Shown: positions 51,686 to 61,209, counted from the first letter of the stretch. The stretch: DNA of 64,000 nt from Blastococcus sp. TF02-8 (GCF_003319175.1 NZ_QOHK01000013.1:1-64000), one strand, 5' to 3'. Program-made: numbers and translations. Notes: a model not told the origin generated them from the sequence alone.

Positions 51686-52465
51686 ATGACCGGCTGGGAG
51701 ATGGCGGTGGTCCTGGCTGCCGGCTTCGCCGCGGGCGGCATCAATGCCGTCGTCGGCTCGGGCACCCTGGTCTCCTTCCCGGCCCTCCTGGCCGTCGGGC
51801 TACCCCCGGTCCCGGCCACGATCAGCAACTCGCTCGGCCTGATCGCCGGCAACCTCACCGGGTCGATCGGCTACCGCGAGGAGCTGCGCGGTCAGCGGCG
51901 GCTGCTGCTGAGCCTCGTCCCGGCCTCGGTCCTGGGCGGCCCGACCGGCGCCTACCTCCTCCTGCACCTGCCCGCCTCGACCTTCGAGGCCGTGGTGCCG
52001 GTGCTGATCGCGGTCGCCGTCGTACTGGTCGCCGTGCACCCGCTCCTGCGCCGGCGGCTGGACAGCCGGCGGTCCGGTGCAGCGGCGACTGCGCGGATCG
52101 CGCCGGGCCGGCTCGCCGCCCTCTTCGGCAGCGCCTACCTCACCGGCACCTACGGCGGCTACTTCGCCGCGAGCCAGGGCGTGCTGCAGATCGGGCTCTT
52201 CGGGCTCCTGCTGCCCGAGTCGCTGCAGCGGCTCAACGCGATCAAGAACGTGCTCACCCTGACGGTCAACACCGTCGCCGCGGGCGCCTACGTCGTCGTG
52301 GCCACCGACCGGGTGGACTGGACGGCGGCTGCGCTCCTGGCGGCCGGGTCGCTCGTGGGCGCCTACCTCAGCGCCCGCTTCGGGCGGCGCTTGCCCGAGC
52401 CGGTCCTGCGGACGGCGATCGTCGCGCTGGGCGTCGTCGCGATCGGGGTGCTGCTGAGCCGATGA
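51686..52465 (+). CDS. TauE/SafE-family permease (first of a tandem pair)
   Basis: 259 aa, about eight membrane helices. GGINAVVGSGTLVSFPALLAVGLPPVPATISNSLGL and GGYFAASQGVLQIGLFGLLL (each read in parts) match the TauE/SafE (DUF81) half-repeats. Family members export or import sulfur or organic acids; substrate unknown. Its stop overlaps the next permease start (ATGA). Confidence 0.87.
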   Translation: MTGWEMAVVLAAGFAAGGINAVVGSGTLVSFPALLAVGLPPVPATISNSLGLIAGNLTGSIGYREELRGQRRLLLSLVPASVLGGPTGAYLLLHLPASTFEAVVPVLIAVAVVLVAVHPLLRRRLDSRRSGAAATARIAPGRLAALFGSAYLTGTYGGYFAASQGVLQIGLFGLLLPESLQRLNAIKNVLTLTVNTVAAGAYVVVATDRVDWTAAALLAAGSLVGAYLSARFGRRLPEPVLRTAIVALGVVAIGVLLSR

Positions 52466-53232
52466 CCCCCCTGGAGTTCCTCTTCCTCGTCCTCGCCGGG
52501 ATCGGCGCCGGCCTCACCGGAAGCATCGCCGGGCTGGCCTCCCTCGTGAGCTACCCGGCGCTGCTGGCCACCGGGCTGCCCCCGGTCACCGCGAACGTGT
52601 CGAACACCGTCGCGCTGGTGCTCAACAGCGTCGGGTCGGTGAGCGCCTCGCGTCCCGAGCTGAGGGGCCAGGGCCGGCGACTCCTCCCCCTCGCCGTGGC
52701 GGCGGTGCTGGGCGGGGTCGCGGGAGCGGTGCTGCTCCTGCTCACGCCGACCGAGGCGTTCGAGAAGATCGTCCCCGTCCTCATCGCCGGCGCCTCGGCC
52801 GCGATCCTGGTGCAGCGTCCGCCGCGGGACCTGGCCGCCGAGGGCGCCCGCCACTCCTCCGGCGGCGGCGATCCGCGGTGGCTGCCGCTGGGCACCTTCG
52901 TCGTCGCCATCTACGGCGGCTACTTCGGCGCCGCGGCGGGCGTGCTGCTGCTGGCGATGTACCTGCTCGGCACCGGCGAGGGCCTACCCCGCGGCAACGC
53001 GATGAAGAACGTGATCCTCGGCGTCGCCAACGCCGTCGCGGCGGTCGGTTACGTCCTCTTCGCCTCGGTGGCGTGGTCCGCGGTCGTCCCGCTGGCCATC
53101 GGCTGCCTGATCGGGGGAAGGATCGGCCCGGCCGTGGTGCGCCGGGCCCCGCAGGCGGGGCTGCGCCGGGTCATCGCCCTCGCGGGGCTGGCCCTCGCGG
53201 TCCGTCTCGCCGTCCAGGCGTTCTTCCCGTGA
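52462..53232 (+). CDS. TauE/SafE-family permease (second of a tandem pair)
   Basis: 256 aa paralogue of the preceding gene: GLTGSIAGLASLVSYPALLATGLPPVTANVSNTVAL and GGYFGAAAGVLLLAMYLLG segments (read in parts). ATG overlaps the previous stop, so the pair is co-translated and may form a heterodimer. Substrate unknown. Confidence 0.87.
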   Translation: MTPLEFLFLVLAGIGAGLTGSIAGLASLVSYPALLATGLPPVTANVSNTVALVLNSVGSVSASRPELRGQGRRLLPLAVAAVLGGVAGAVLLLLTPTEAFEKIVPVLIAGASAAILVQRPPRDLAAEGARHSSGGGDPRWLPLGTFVVAIYGGYFGAAAGVLLLAMYLLGTGEGLPRGNAMKNVILGVANAVAAVGYVLFASVAWSAVVPLAIGCLIGGRIGPAVVRRAPQAGLRRVIALAGLALAVRLAVQAFFP

Positions 53233-53264
53233 TGATCGGCGTCCACCAACCGGAAGGCCGCCGC

Positions 53265-53828
53265 ATGCGCACGCTGTCCTACGCCATGAACGTGTCTCTC
53301 GACGGCTACGTCGCCGCACCCGGTGACGATCTGACCTGGGGGGCGCCGAGCGACGAGCTGTTCCAGTTCTGGTCGGACCGGGTGGCGGCGACCGGCCTCA
53401 CGCTCTACGGGCGCCGGCTGTGGGAGGCGATGAGCTCCCACTGGCCCACGGCCGACCAGCAGCCCGGTGCCACCCCCGCGCACGTCGAGTTCGCCGGCCG
53501 GTGGCGGGACCTGCCGAAGGTGGTCTTCTCCTCCACGATCGGCGCGGTCGACTGACACGCCCGCCTGGTCGCGAGCGACGCCGTCGCCGAGATCGCCCGG
53601 CTCAAGACCGAGGACGGCGGCCCCATGGACGTCGGCGGCGCCACGCTCGCCGCAGCGGCCATGCGCGCCGGCCTGATCGACGAGTACGTGGTTGTCACCC
53701 ATCCCGTCCTGATCGGGGGTGGCACACCGTTCTTCCCGACCCTCGACGGCTGGGTGAACGTGAACCTGGTGGAGACCCGGACGTTCCCCGGCGGCGTGCT
53801 CCTGACCCGGTACGAGGCCCGGCGGTGA
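53265..53828 (+). pseudogene. RibD/dihydrofolate reductase-like gene interrupted by an in-frame TGA
   Basis: Intact product would be 187 aa. Residues 1-96 (MRTLSYAMNVSLDGYVAAPG, LTLYGRRLWEAM, LPKVVFSSTIGAVD) and 98-187 (ARLVASDAVAEIARLK, MDVGGATLAAAAMRAGLIDE, FPTLDGWVNVNLVE) are both typical of the DHFR/RibD-C family, in one frame. TGA at 53553-53555 separates them; homologues normally have Trp-Asn here, so TGG-to-TGA is likely. An ATG at 53232 overlapping the TauE stop is an alternative start. Recent mutation, sequencing error or read-through. Confidence 0.75.
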
Positions 53829-53849
53829 GCACCGCCGGGCCTCGGCCGC

Positions 53850-54362
53850 TCAGCGGCTGACGTAGGCCGCCAGGAACAGCACGAACGCGCTGACGCCCAG
53901 GAGCAGCCGCGCCGGGGTCAGGCCGTTCACCAGGCCGGCGGTCGTCTCCACCCACGCCGGGCGGACGGCGGCCTCGCGGGTCTGCTGCCGGATGATCCGC
54001 ACCTCGTCGGCCAGCAGGATGCCCGCAGCACCCAGCAGGCCCAGGCCCACGACGGCGAACACCAGCGCGAGCTCCTCCTGGAACGAGTCGGCCGAGCCGC
54101 CGAGGACGACCGCGGCGATCACGCCGAGCAGCAAGCCGACCAGACCACCGGCGACGGGCGCCCACGGGCCCATCACCGTCATCGGGCCCCGGCGTGGGCG
54201 GCGCAGCGAGGGGCGCACGGTCACCGGCGACGTGGCGTTCGGGCTCTCGGACGCCTCGTCGACCGGGGTCGCGTCGGGCAGCGGAGGTACCGGGGCCGCG
54301 GCGGTCGGGGTGCCGTCGGCGTTCTGCTTCGGCAGGGACATGGTCACGTTCGGTTCGGTCAT
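53850..54362 (-). CDS. Membrane protein of unknown function
   Basis: 170 aa. Long charged/Pro-rich N-terminus (residues 1-60), then hydrophobic segments APVAGGLVGLLLGVIAAVVL, LALVFAVVGLGLLGAAGILL and a third near the C-terminus (LLLGVSAFVLFLAAYV). GAGGTG precedes the ATG. No known domain. Confidence 0.65.
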   Translation of the reverse strand: MTEPNVTMSLPKQNADGTPTAAAPVPPLPDATPVDEASESPNATSPVTVRPSLRRPRRGPMTVMGPWAPVAGGLVGLLLGVIAAVVLGGSADSFQEELALVFAVVGLGLLGAAGILLADEVRIIRQQTREAAVRPAWVETTAGLVNGLTPARLLLGVSAFVLFLAAYVSR

Positions 54363-54473
54363 TCCATTCACCTCGTGCGCCACGCTAGGCACAGGCGGCG
54401 ACCGATCCCCGCAGGACACCCCGCCGACGCCGAGTGGGCCATCCCTCAGGGAATCGACGTGCCTGAACGGTCG

Positions 54474-55460
54474 TCAGCGGGTAGCCGCCGCCTCTCTCGG
54501 CGTCACCTGGAGCTGCGGCAGGACGTGCTGCCCGAAGGCGTCGAGGAACCCACGCTGTTCCTGACCGACGTGGTGGACGTACACCTCGTCGAAGCCCAGC
54601 TCGAGGAGCTCCGCCAGCCACTGGGTGTGCCGGCCGAGGTCCGCGGAGATCAGCACCGCGCCCTCGACGTCGGCCGGCTGCACGTGCGCGCTGGCCTGGT
54701 CGAACGCTTCCGCGGTGTCGAGGTCCCAGACCAGCGGCGGCGGGAAGACGTTGCTGCGCCACTGGTCGTGGGCGATCGCCAGGGCGCGGTCGGGATCGGG
54801 GTCGTAGGAGACGTGCACCTGGACGGCGAGCTTCCCGCGTCCGCCGGCTCCTCGGTAGGTCTCGATGAGCTCGCGGAGGGTCGGGACCGGCTGGTTGATG
54901 GTGATCAGCCCGTCGGCCCACTCGGCCGCCCGCCGGGCCGTCCCGGCGGTGACCGCCGGTGCGACCAGGGCCGGCGGCTGGTCCGGAAGGCTCCACACGC
55001 GCGCCCGGTCCACCGTGACCAACCCGTCGTGCGTGACCTCCTCCCCGGCCAGCAGCGCGCGGATGACGTCGATGCACTCGCGCAGGCGGGCATCACGCAC
55101 GTCCTTGCGCGGCCACTTCTCCCCCGTCACGTGCTCGTTCATCGCCTCGCCGCTCCCCAGCGCCGCCCAGAACCGGCCGGGGAACATCGCTCCGAGGGTG
55201 GCGATCGCCTGCGCCACGATCACGGGGTGGTAGCGCTGGCCCGGGGCGTTGACCACCCCGTACGGCAGCGACGTCGTCGCCATCGCCGCGCCGAGCCACG
55301 ACCACGCGAAGCCGGAGTGCCCCTGGCGCGGGTTCCACGGGGTCAGGTGGTCGGAGCACATGGCGCCGGTGAAGCCCACCTGCTCGGCGTACCGGACGGA
55401 GTCCAGCAAGGCGGCGGGGTGGATCTGCTCGTGCGAGGCGTGGAACCCGAGGACCGGCAT
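54474..55460 (-). CDS. LLM-class F420-dependent oxidoreductase
   Basis: 328 aa luciferase-like fold: SHEQIHPAALLDSVRYAEQVGF, FWAALGSGEAMNEHVTG, and VFPPPLVWD; SGEAMNEH resembles the F420-dependent glucose-6-phosphate dehydrogenase/hydroxymycolate dehydrogenase group. Electron carrier probably F420; substrate unknown. ATG 55460. Confidence 0.87.
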   Translation of the reverse strand: MPVLGFHASHEQIHPAALLDSVRYAEQVGFTGAMCSDHLTPWNPRQGHSGFAWSWLGAAMATTSLPYGVVNAPGQRYHPVIVAQAIATLGAMFPGRFWAALGSGEAMNEHVTGEKWPRKDVRDARLRECIDVIRALLAGEEVTHDGLVTVDRARVWSLPDQPPALVAPAVTAGTARRAAEWADGLITINQPVPTLRELIETYRGAGGRGKLAVQVHVSYDPDPDRALAIAHDQWRSNVFPPPLVWDLDTAEAFDQASAHVQPADVEGAVLISADLGRHTQWLAELLELGFDEVYVHHVGQEQRGFLDAFGQHVLPQLQVTPREAAATR

Positions 55461-55476
55461 GCAGCCATGCCTACGG

Positions 55477-56106
55477 TCAGCGGGCGGCGACCGCCAACCG
55501 GAGGCCGAACCCGACGAGCGCGGCGCCGGTCACACCGTCGATCGCCCGGGCGGTGGCGGGGCGCCGCAGCCACCGGCCGAGCGCGCCCGCCAGCACGATC
55601 AGGAGCGTGAACCAGACGGCGGTGAGAACCCCGTGCACGGCCGCGAGCAGCAGACCCACGAGGAACGGGTCACTGCCGGCCGGGAGGAACTGCGGCAGCA
55701 GTGCCACGTAGAAGACGCCGACCTTCGGGTTGAGCAGGTTGGTGGCCAGACCGGCGCGGGCAGCCCGCCACGCCGACGACGGGACCGGACCGGCCGCCGC
55801 CGCCTCGTCCCTCGCGCGCGCCGCACGGACGAGCAGACGGACGCCGAACCACACGAGGTAGGCCGCTCCCGCCCAGCGCAGCACGTCGTAGGCGAGCTGC
55901 GAGGCGGTGAGCAACGCGGAGATCCCGACCGCCGCGGCCGCGCCCCACACGACGATCCCGGCGACGATGCCGGCCGCCGTGGCGGCGGCCTCCCGGCGGT
56001 CCCGGGTGAGGGCGGCGCGCAGCACCAGCGCGGTGTCCAGCCCCGGGGTGACGGTGAGCGCCGCCGCGACGACGGCGAAGCCCAGCACGGCGGTCCCCAG
56101 GGTCAC
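55477..56106 (-). CDS. LysE-family amino-acid exporter
   Basis: 209 aa, five to six membrane helices. TVTPGLDTALVLRAALT near residue 18 and ATNLLNPKVGVFYVALLPQFLPAG are the LysE/RhtB signatures. Exports amino acids or related compounds; specificity unknown. GTG start 56106. Divergent from malQ by 84 bp. Confidence 0.9.
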   Translation of the reverse strand: MTLGTAVLGFAVVAAALTVTPGLDTALVLRAALTRDRREAAATAAGIVAGIVVWGAAAAVGISALLTASQLAYDVLRWAGAAYLVWFGVRLLVRAARARDEAAAAGPVPSSAWRAARAGLATNLLNPKVGVFYVALLPQFLPAGSDPFLVGLLLAAVHGVLTAVWFTLLIVLAGALGRWLRRPATARAIDGVTGAALVGFGLRLAVAAR

Positions 56107-56190
56107 CGCGCCATCCTGCCCCGACCGGCGGCGAGGAACGCCACTGCCGCCCACACTGCGGGCAGCCCTCCCCCCGGAGAGGATCGACCG

Positions 56191-58020
56191 GTGACACCGA
56201 AGCCGACGACCGACGCCTGGGGTATCGACGCGAGCTGGCTGGACGCGCTCGACGAGGAGCACCAGGTGGCCCAGGAGACCATCGACACGCTGCGCCGCAT
56301 CATCGGCGAGCCACCCGCCGACCTCGACGACCGCGCACCGATCGTGGCCCGCCCCGGGGACTCGCTGGAGGTCGACGAGGCCGACGTCGTCTGCGAGGAC
56401 GGCGAGGTCCGCCAGATCGACGGCCACCTGCCCGAGGACTTCCCGCTCGGCTACCACTGGCTGCAGTCCCCCGAGGGGCGCCGCCGCCGGCTGATCGTCT
56501 CCCCCGGGCGCTGCTGGTTGCCCGAGGACCGTGCCTGGGGGTGGGCGGTCCAGCTCTACGCCGCCCGCAGCCGGGAGAGCTGGGGCATCGGCGACCTCGC
56601 CGACCTCCGCAGCATCCGACGGATGGCCGAGGAGCAGGGGGCCGGGTTCGTGCTCATCAACCCGCTGCACGCGGTCGCCCCGATCGAGCAGCAGGAGGCG
56701 AGCCCGTACCTGCCGGCGACCCGCCGCTTCCTGAACCCGATCTACCTGCGGGTGGCCGAGGTCCCCGGCGCCGACGCCGTCGACCTGGAGGAGGACGCCG
56801 GTCGGGCGCTCTCCGACGGGCCGCTGATCGACCGCGACGCGATCTGGGCGCGCAAGCGCGAGGTGCTCATGCGGATCTTCTTCGCCCACGGCGGCGGGGA
56901 GGCGTTCGCCCGCTGGCGCGAGGAGCAGGGCACGACGCTGCAGGACTGGGCGACCTGGGCGGCGATCACCGAGGAGCACGGCGCGGACTGGCACACCTGG
57001 CCCGAGGAGCTGCGCCGGCCCGGATCGCCCGCGCTGGCGACCTACCAGGAGCAGCACGGCGCCGTGGTCGCCTTCCACGCCTGGCTCCAGTGGGCACTGG
57101 ACCTGCAGCTGACCGCGGCCACCGGCGACCTGACCGTGATCCAGGACCTGCCCATCGGCTTCGCCGGTGGCGGCGCGGACGCCTGGGTCTGGCAGGAGGC
57201 CCTCGCCGACGGGGTCAGCGTCGGCGCCCCGCCGGACGCCTTCAACTCCGCCGGCCAGGACTGGGGGTCCCCACCGCTGATCCCGTGGCGGCTGCGCGAC
57301 GCCGACTACGAGCCCTTCATCCAGTCGATCCGGGCCACGATGGCCGGCGCGGGCGGTCTGCGGATCGACCACGTCATGGGGCTGTTCCGCCTCTGGTGGG
57401 TGCCGGCCGACGGCAGCGCGGCCGACGGCGCCTACGTGCGCTACCCGTCGGAGGACCTGCTCGACATCGTCGCCCTGGAGAGCCACCGCGCACAGGCTCT
57501 GGTCGTGGGCGAGGACCTCGGCACGGTCGAGGACGGCGTCCGCGAGGCCATGGCCGAGCACGGCGTCCTCTCCTACCGACTGCTCTGGTTCGAGGACGAC
57601 GACCCCGCGGAGTGGCCGGCCGAGGCGATGGCCGCGATCACCACCCACGACCTGCCGACGGTGGCGGGGTTGTGGACCGAGGCCGACGTCGACGAGCAGC
57701 GCGAGCACGGCACGGGCACCGACGAGGAGCTCGAGCGGGGGCGCGCGTCGCTGCTCGCACACCTGCCCGGGCTCTCCGACGACGCCTCGGTCGAGCAGGC
57801 CGTGGAGCGGGCGCACGAGCTGCTGGCGCAGTCGCCGTCGCTGCTGCTGTCGGCCACGCTGGACGACGCCGTGGGCGAGCAGCGTCGGCCGAACATGCCC
57901 GGGGCGAACGAACGCCCGAACTGGTCGCTCCCGCTACCGGTCCTGGTCGAGGACCTCCCCGGCCACCCGCTGCTGCAGAGCGTGGCGCGCACCCTGGCCG
58001 GGGGCATCGGCTCCGCCTGA
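56191..58020 (+). CDS. malQ: 4-alpha-glucanotransferase (amylomaltase)
   Basis: 609 aa GH77 enzyme that transfers alpha-1,4-glucan segments between maltooligosaccharides. Catalytic residues: nucleophile Asp in GGLRIDHVMGLF, acid/base Glu in VVGEDLGTVEDG and Asp in TTHDLPTVAGLW. Slightly shorter than typical bacterial MalQ (650-720). GTG start with GGAGAGGA upstream. A convergent terminator follows. Confidence 0.93.
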   Translation: MTPKPTTDAWGIDASWLDALDEEHQVAQETIDTLRRIIGEPPADLDDRAPIVARPGDSLEVDEADVVCEDGEVRQIDGHLPEDFPLGYHWLQSPEGRRRRLIVSPGRCWLPEDRAWGWAVQLYAARSRESWGIGDLADLRSIRRMAEEQGAGFVLINPLHAVAPIEQQEASPYLPATRRFLNPIYLRVAEVPGADAVDLEEDAGRALSDGPLIDRDAIWARKREVLMRIFFAHGGGEAFARWREEQGTTLQDWATWAAITEEHGADWHTWPEELRRPGSPALATYQEQHGAVVAFHAWLQWALDLQLTAATGDLTVIQDLPIGFAGGGADAWVWQEALADGVSVGAPPDAFNSAGQDWGSPPLIPWRLRDADYEPFIQSIRATMAGAGGLRIDHVMGLFRLWWVPADGSAADGAYVRYPSEDLLDIVALESHRAQALVVGEDLGTVEDGVREAMAEHGVLSYRLLWFEDDDPAEWPAEAMAAITTHDLPTVAGLWTEADVDEQREHGTGTDEELERGRASLLAHLPGLSDDASVEQAVERAHELLAQSPSLLLSATLDDAVGEQRRPNMPGANERPNWSLPLPVLVEDLPGHPLLQSVARTLAGGIGSA

Positions 58021-58032
58021 TCCCGGAGACGA

Positions 58033-58072
58033 CACCGGCGCGGCACCTCCTCTCGGGGGTGCCGCGCCGGTG
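58033..58072. terminator. Bidirectional terminator hairpin between malQ and the nuclease gene
   Basis: CACCGGCGCGGCACC (58033-58047) and GGTGCCGCGCCGGTG (58058-58072) pair perfectly, 15 bp, around a 10-base loop. It lies 13 bases after malQ and 21 bases after the end of the opposing nuclease gene. No U-run, as is usual for high-GC actinobacteria. Confidence 0.8.
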
Positions 58073-58092
58073 CGCATGCGCAGCTGGTCAGG

Positions 58093-60726
58093 TCAGGACT
58101 CGACGCCGTCCTGCTCGCTCGCGCCGGTACCGCGGCCCTGGGTCAGCCGGTCGGTCCCGGGGCCGCCGATCAGCCGGTCGTCACCGTTGCCGCCGTCGAG
58201 AGCGTCGTCCCCGAAACCACCGGAGAGGACGTCGTCGCCGTTGTCGCCGGCCAGGCGATCGTTCCCGGCGCCACCGCAGACGACGTCGTTCCCGTTGCCG
58301 CCGGTGACGACGTCGTCGCCACCGAGACCCATGATCACGTCCCGCTCGTTGGTGCCGCGGAGCGTGTCGGGGCCGTTCGTGCCGCGGATCGTCGGCACCA
58401 GGCCCTGGCAGCGCTCGTCCAGGTCGATGCCGAGCACCAGCGGGTCGTGGTCACTGGCCCGGTACGGGTTCGGGGCGTACAGCTTCGGGTCGCCCACGTA
58501 CTGGTAGGCGAAGGACTCCACCGAGTTGATGTTCCAGTGCGCGAAGCCGGTGACCTTCTCCGTGAGCGCCGGCGTGGCCAGCGCGTGGTCCAGCGAGCCC
58601 GACAGGCCGTCGAACACGTAGCTGTACCGCTCCGGGTCGAGGGCGCTGCCGAGGTCGGCGTACCCGGCCTGCCGCAGGACCTCGATCGGGTCCTCCTGGG
58701 TGTAGGCGTTGAAGTCGCCGAGCATCACCACGTCCTCGTCGCCGGTCGACTCGCGCAGCCCCTGCACGAAGGCGGCCAGCGAGCGGGCCTGGCGGACGCG
58801 GTCGCCGTTCGAGGCACCCTGCCCGTCACCGGCGTCGGCGTTGTCCCCGCCCGAGCCGGAGCCCTTGGACTTGAAGTGGTTGGCCACGACGGTGAAGGCG
58901 TCGCCGTCCTTGACGAAGGTCTGCGCCTGCGGCTCGCGGGCGTTGAACCAGACCGTCTCGTCCACCAGACCCACCGGGCCACCGACGGGCTGCACGACGT
59001 CGTCCTGGTAGATGATCGCGCTGCGGATCAGGTCGCGGGGCACGCCGTAGAGCTCCTGCGGGAGCGGCACGTAGCTCCACTTCTGGTAGCCGGCGGCCGC
59101 GTTGAGCCGTCCGACCAGGTCCGCGAGCGCGGAGTCGGCGTTGCCGGGGCTGTACTTCGTGGTGTCGGTGTCCTCGATCTCCATGAGGGTCACGACGTCT
59201 GCGTCGAGCGCCTCGATCGCGGGCACGATCTTGCCGGCCTGCTGCTCGAAGTCCGCCGGGGTCTTCGCCCCTCGGCCACCGTCCTTCTCCAGCGTGAGGA
59301 AGTAGTTGAGGACGTTGAAGGCACCGACCTTCACGTCACCACCGACCGCGTCCGGGGTGGCGGTCCGGGTGTTCTGGGGTCGGAAGACGCCGTCGGAGGT
59401 CCCGTCCGCCGGCTGCAGCCGCCACGCGGAGCTGCCGTAGCTCAGCACGACCGGCTCCTGGAAGCGCACGACGTCGCCCACGCGGACCGGGGTGTTCGGG
59501 GTGAGGTAGGGCGCGCTGGACGTGGTGACCCGCGCGCTGACGCCGTCGTCCAGGACGATGCTGCGCAGCGCGTTGGACGCCACGATCGCCGCGGCCTCGG
59601 GGGTGTCGGGCCGGGCCAGCTCGGTGGGCTGCACCAGGAGGCCCCCCTCGGAGAGGATCAGCTCCCCGAAGCTGGTGAGGTCGTAGACCTCGCTGACGGT
59701 GAGCTCGTCGACCGGGGCGACGAGCATCCCCTCGACCCGCTCGCGGGCGGTGTCGTCGGCCGGCAGGTCCAGCGGAGCCGCCGTCGGCAGGTCGGCCGCC
59801 GAGCCCGGGGCGCAGACGCCGACCTCGCTGCGCGAGGTGATCTCGGTGAGACCACCGAACTCGGAGACGGCGCCCCGCACGGCGACGGTGTCACCGAGGC
59901 CCACCGGCACGGAGCTGTAGACGAAGACGCCGTCGGAGGTGGCGGTGTCGCCGTCCCCGTCGACGTCCTGCAGGTGGAACCCGTTGAAGCCGGGCACGTC
60001 GCCGACGACGACGCCGCGGACGGTGACCTGCTTGCCGGCCAGCGGCGAGGTCGCGCCGGTTCCCTGGACCGCGCCGATCTCGTGCGACGGCGTGGCGGCG
60101 CAGGCGTCGAAGGGCGGCGGCGGGGGGTCCGGGGTGAAGGTCGGGTTCACCGCTCCCTTGGAGTTCGCCGCCGGCCCGAACCAGCTGTAGGTGCCGGTCT
60201 GCGTGTTGTAGCGACGGGAGAGGGACTGTCCCGCCGCCTCGGTCCCGGCCTCGGAGACGCCGATGTCCGTGCTGGCCATTCCGGCGGCGGGGCCGTCGGC
60301 GGCCGTGAAGGAGCCCTCGTAGGAGAGGAGCTCGGCGACGCTGCCGTCGGGTCGGACCAGGGCGACGCCGTCGGGCGAGCCGTTCTGGAACCCGTTGGCG
60401 GGGTAGCCGACCACGGCCACGCCGTTGGTCACCGTCGGGAGAGGGTCGGTGTCGTACACCTTGCGAGCGGTGGGGCCGGTGCCGAGGTCTCCGTTGTAGA
60501 GGACGACCTTCCAGCCCGCCGAGCCGGTGCCGCCCGGGAACTCGACCTCGACGAACTCGTCCACGTCGGTACCGGTGTTGTCGTAGTGGATCTCGGAGAT
60601 GAAGGGGGTGGTGGCCGGCGCGGCCTGCGCCAGGCCGGGCAGCCCGAGCGTGCACGCCGATGCGGCGAGCACGCCCAGGGTGGTGCGACGCGCGACCAGA
60701 CGCGTGCGGGCGGAGCGTGGGAGCAC
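58093..60726 (-). CDS. Secreted lamin-tail / ExeM-NucH-type endonuclease with RTX repeats
   Basis: 877 aa, start GTG 60726 with GGAAGGA upstream. Signal peptide to about residue 35 (TLGVLAASACTLGLPGLAQA). Lamin-tail-like domain (PFISEIHYDNTGTDVDEFVEVE). OB-fold middle part. Endonuclease/exonuclease/phosphatase domain: GAFNVLNYF, LMEIEDTDT, VVANHFKSKG, MLGDFNAY and the C-terminal RASDHDPL. Last about 90 residues are hemolysin-type calcium repeats (GGDDVVTGGNGNDVVCGGAG). Extracellular DNase, probably Ca-dependent; role in nutrient or biofilm DNA turnover is inference. Confidence 0.92.
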   Translation of the reverse strand: MLPRSARTRLVARRTTLGVLAASACTLGLPGLAQAAPATTPFISEIHYDNTGTDVDEFVEVEFPGGTGSAGWKVVLYNGDLGTGPTARKVYDTDPLPTVTNGVAVVGYPANGFQNGSPDGVALVRPDGSVAELLSYEGSFTAADGPAAGMASTDIGVSEAGTEAAGQSLSRRYNTQTGTYSWFGPAANSKGAVNPTFTPDPPPPPFDACAATPSHEIGAVQGTGATSPLAGKQVTVRGVVVGDVPGFNGFHLQDVDGDGDTATSDGVFVYSSVPVGLGDTVAVRGAVSEFGGLTEITSRSEVGVCAPGSAADLPTAAPLDLPADDTARERVEGMLVAPVDELTVSEVYDLTSFGELILSEGGLLVQPTELARPDTPEAAAIVASNALRSIVLDDGVSARVTTSSAPYLTPNTPVRVGDVVRFQEPVVLSYGSSAWRLQPADGTSDGVFRPQNTRTATPDAVGGDVKVGAFNVLNYFLTLEKDGGRGAKTPADFEQQAGKIVPAIEALDADVVTLMEIEDTDTTKYSPGNADSALADLVGRLNAAAGYQKWSYVPLPQELYGVPRDLIRSAIIYQDDVVQPVGGPVGLVDETVWFNAREPQAQTFVKDGDAFTVVANHFKSKGSGSGGDNADAGDGQGASNGDRVRQARSLAAFVQGLRESTGDEDVVMLGDFNAYTQEDPIEVLRQAGYADLGSALDPERYSYVFDGLSGSLDHALATPALTEKVTGFAHWNINSVESFAYQYVGDPKLYAPNPYRASDHDPLVLGIDLDERCQGLVPTIRGTNGPDTLRGTNERDVIMGLGGDDVVTGGNGNDVVCGGAGNDRLAGDNGDDVLSGGFGDDALDGGNGDDRLIGGPGTDRLTQGRGTGASEQDGVES

Positions 60727-60909
60727 GGAGTTCCTTCCACGGGGATCAGGACACGGCGACCGTAGTGGCACCGGGTGACAGCACCCAGACGCTAGGTGAC
60801 CCGCCGACGACAGCAAGGTGATCTCTCCGCCTCGCCCCACCCGCCCCACGCGCCACACCTCCGGGGCGTGGGGTCGAACAGGCGTTCGAACAGGTGGCAG
60901 ACTCCTCGC

Positions 60910-61209
60910 ATGGCCGGCGGCATGCATCCAGGACGCTCCGGTCGCCGCTCCCTCGGCGAGCGCGCGGCCGACTCCGGGGTCGCCGCCACCCCGGCCCCGG
61001 CGCCTCAGCGCCCCGCCGGCGACCCCGAGGGCCGGCACTGCTGGGTGCACGACCCGCCGGAGGCCCCGGGCACCTGGCCGGGCCTCCTGGTGGAGTGGCA
61101 GCAGCGCCCTGGCGGCTGGCACGGCCGGGTCACCTACGCCGTGAACGGGCCGTACGGGCCGGCTCTCGTCGAGGCGTGGCTTCCGGCCGCGCGGCTCGAG
61201 CCGCGGTGA
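60910..61209 (+). CDS. Conserved small protein
   Basis: 99 aa. Pro/Ala/Arg-rich N-terminus (about 35 residues), then a compact Trp-rich part: HCWVHDPPEAPGTWPGLLVEW and WHGRVTYAVNGPYGPALVEAWL. This resembles small actinobacterial proteins of unknown role. ATG 60910. The stop codon lies within a 22-bp palindrome. Confidence 0.6.
   Translation: MAGGMHPGRSGRRSLGERAADSGVAATPAPAPQRPAGDPEGRHCWVHDPPEAPGTWPGLLVEWQQRPGGWHGRVTYAVNGPYGPALVEAWLPAARLEPR

Noticed and set aside
53553-53555. TGA as a selenocysteine codon
   Set aside because: Homologous position is Trp, not Cys, and no SECIS-like element or selenium genes are seen.
58140-58330. Periodic DNA that looks like a tandem repeat array
   Set aside because: It is the coding sequence of the calcium-binding GGxGxD repeats of the nuclease.
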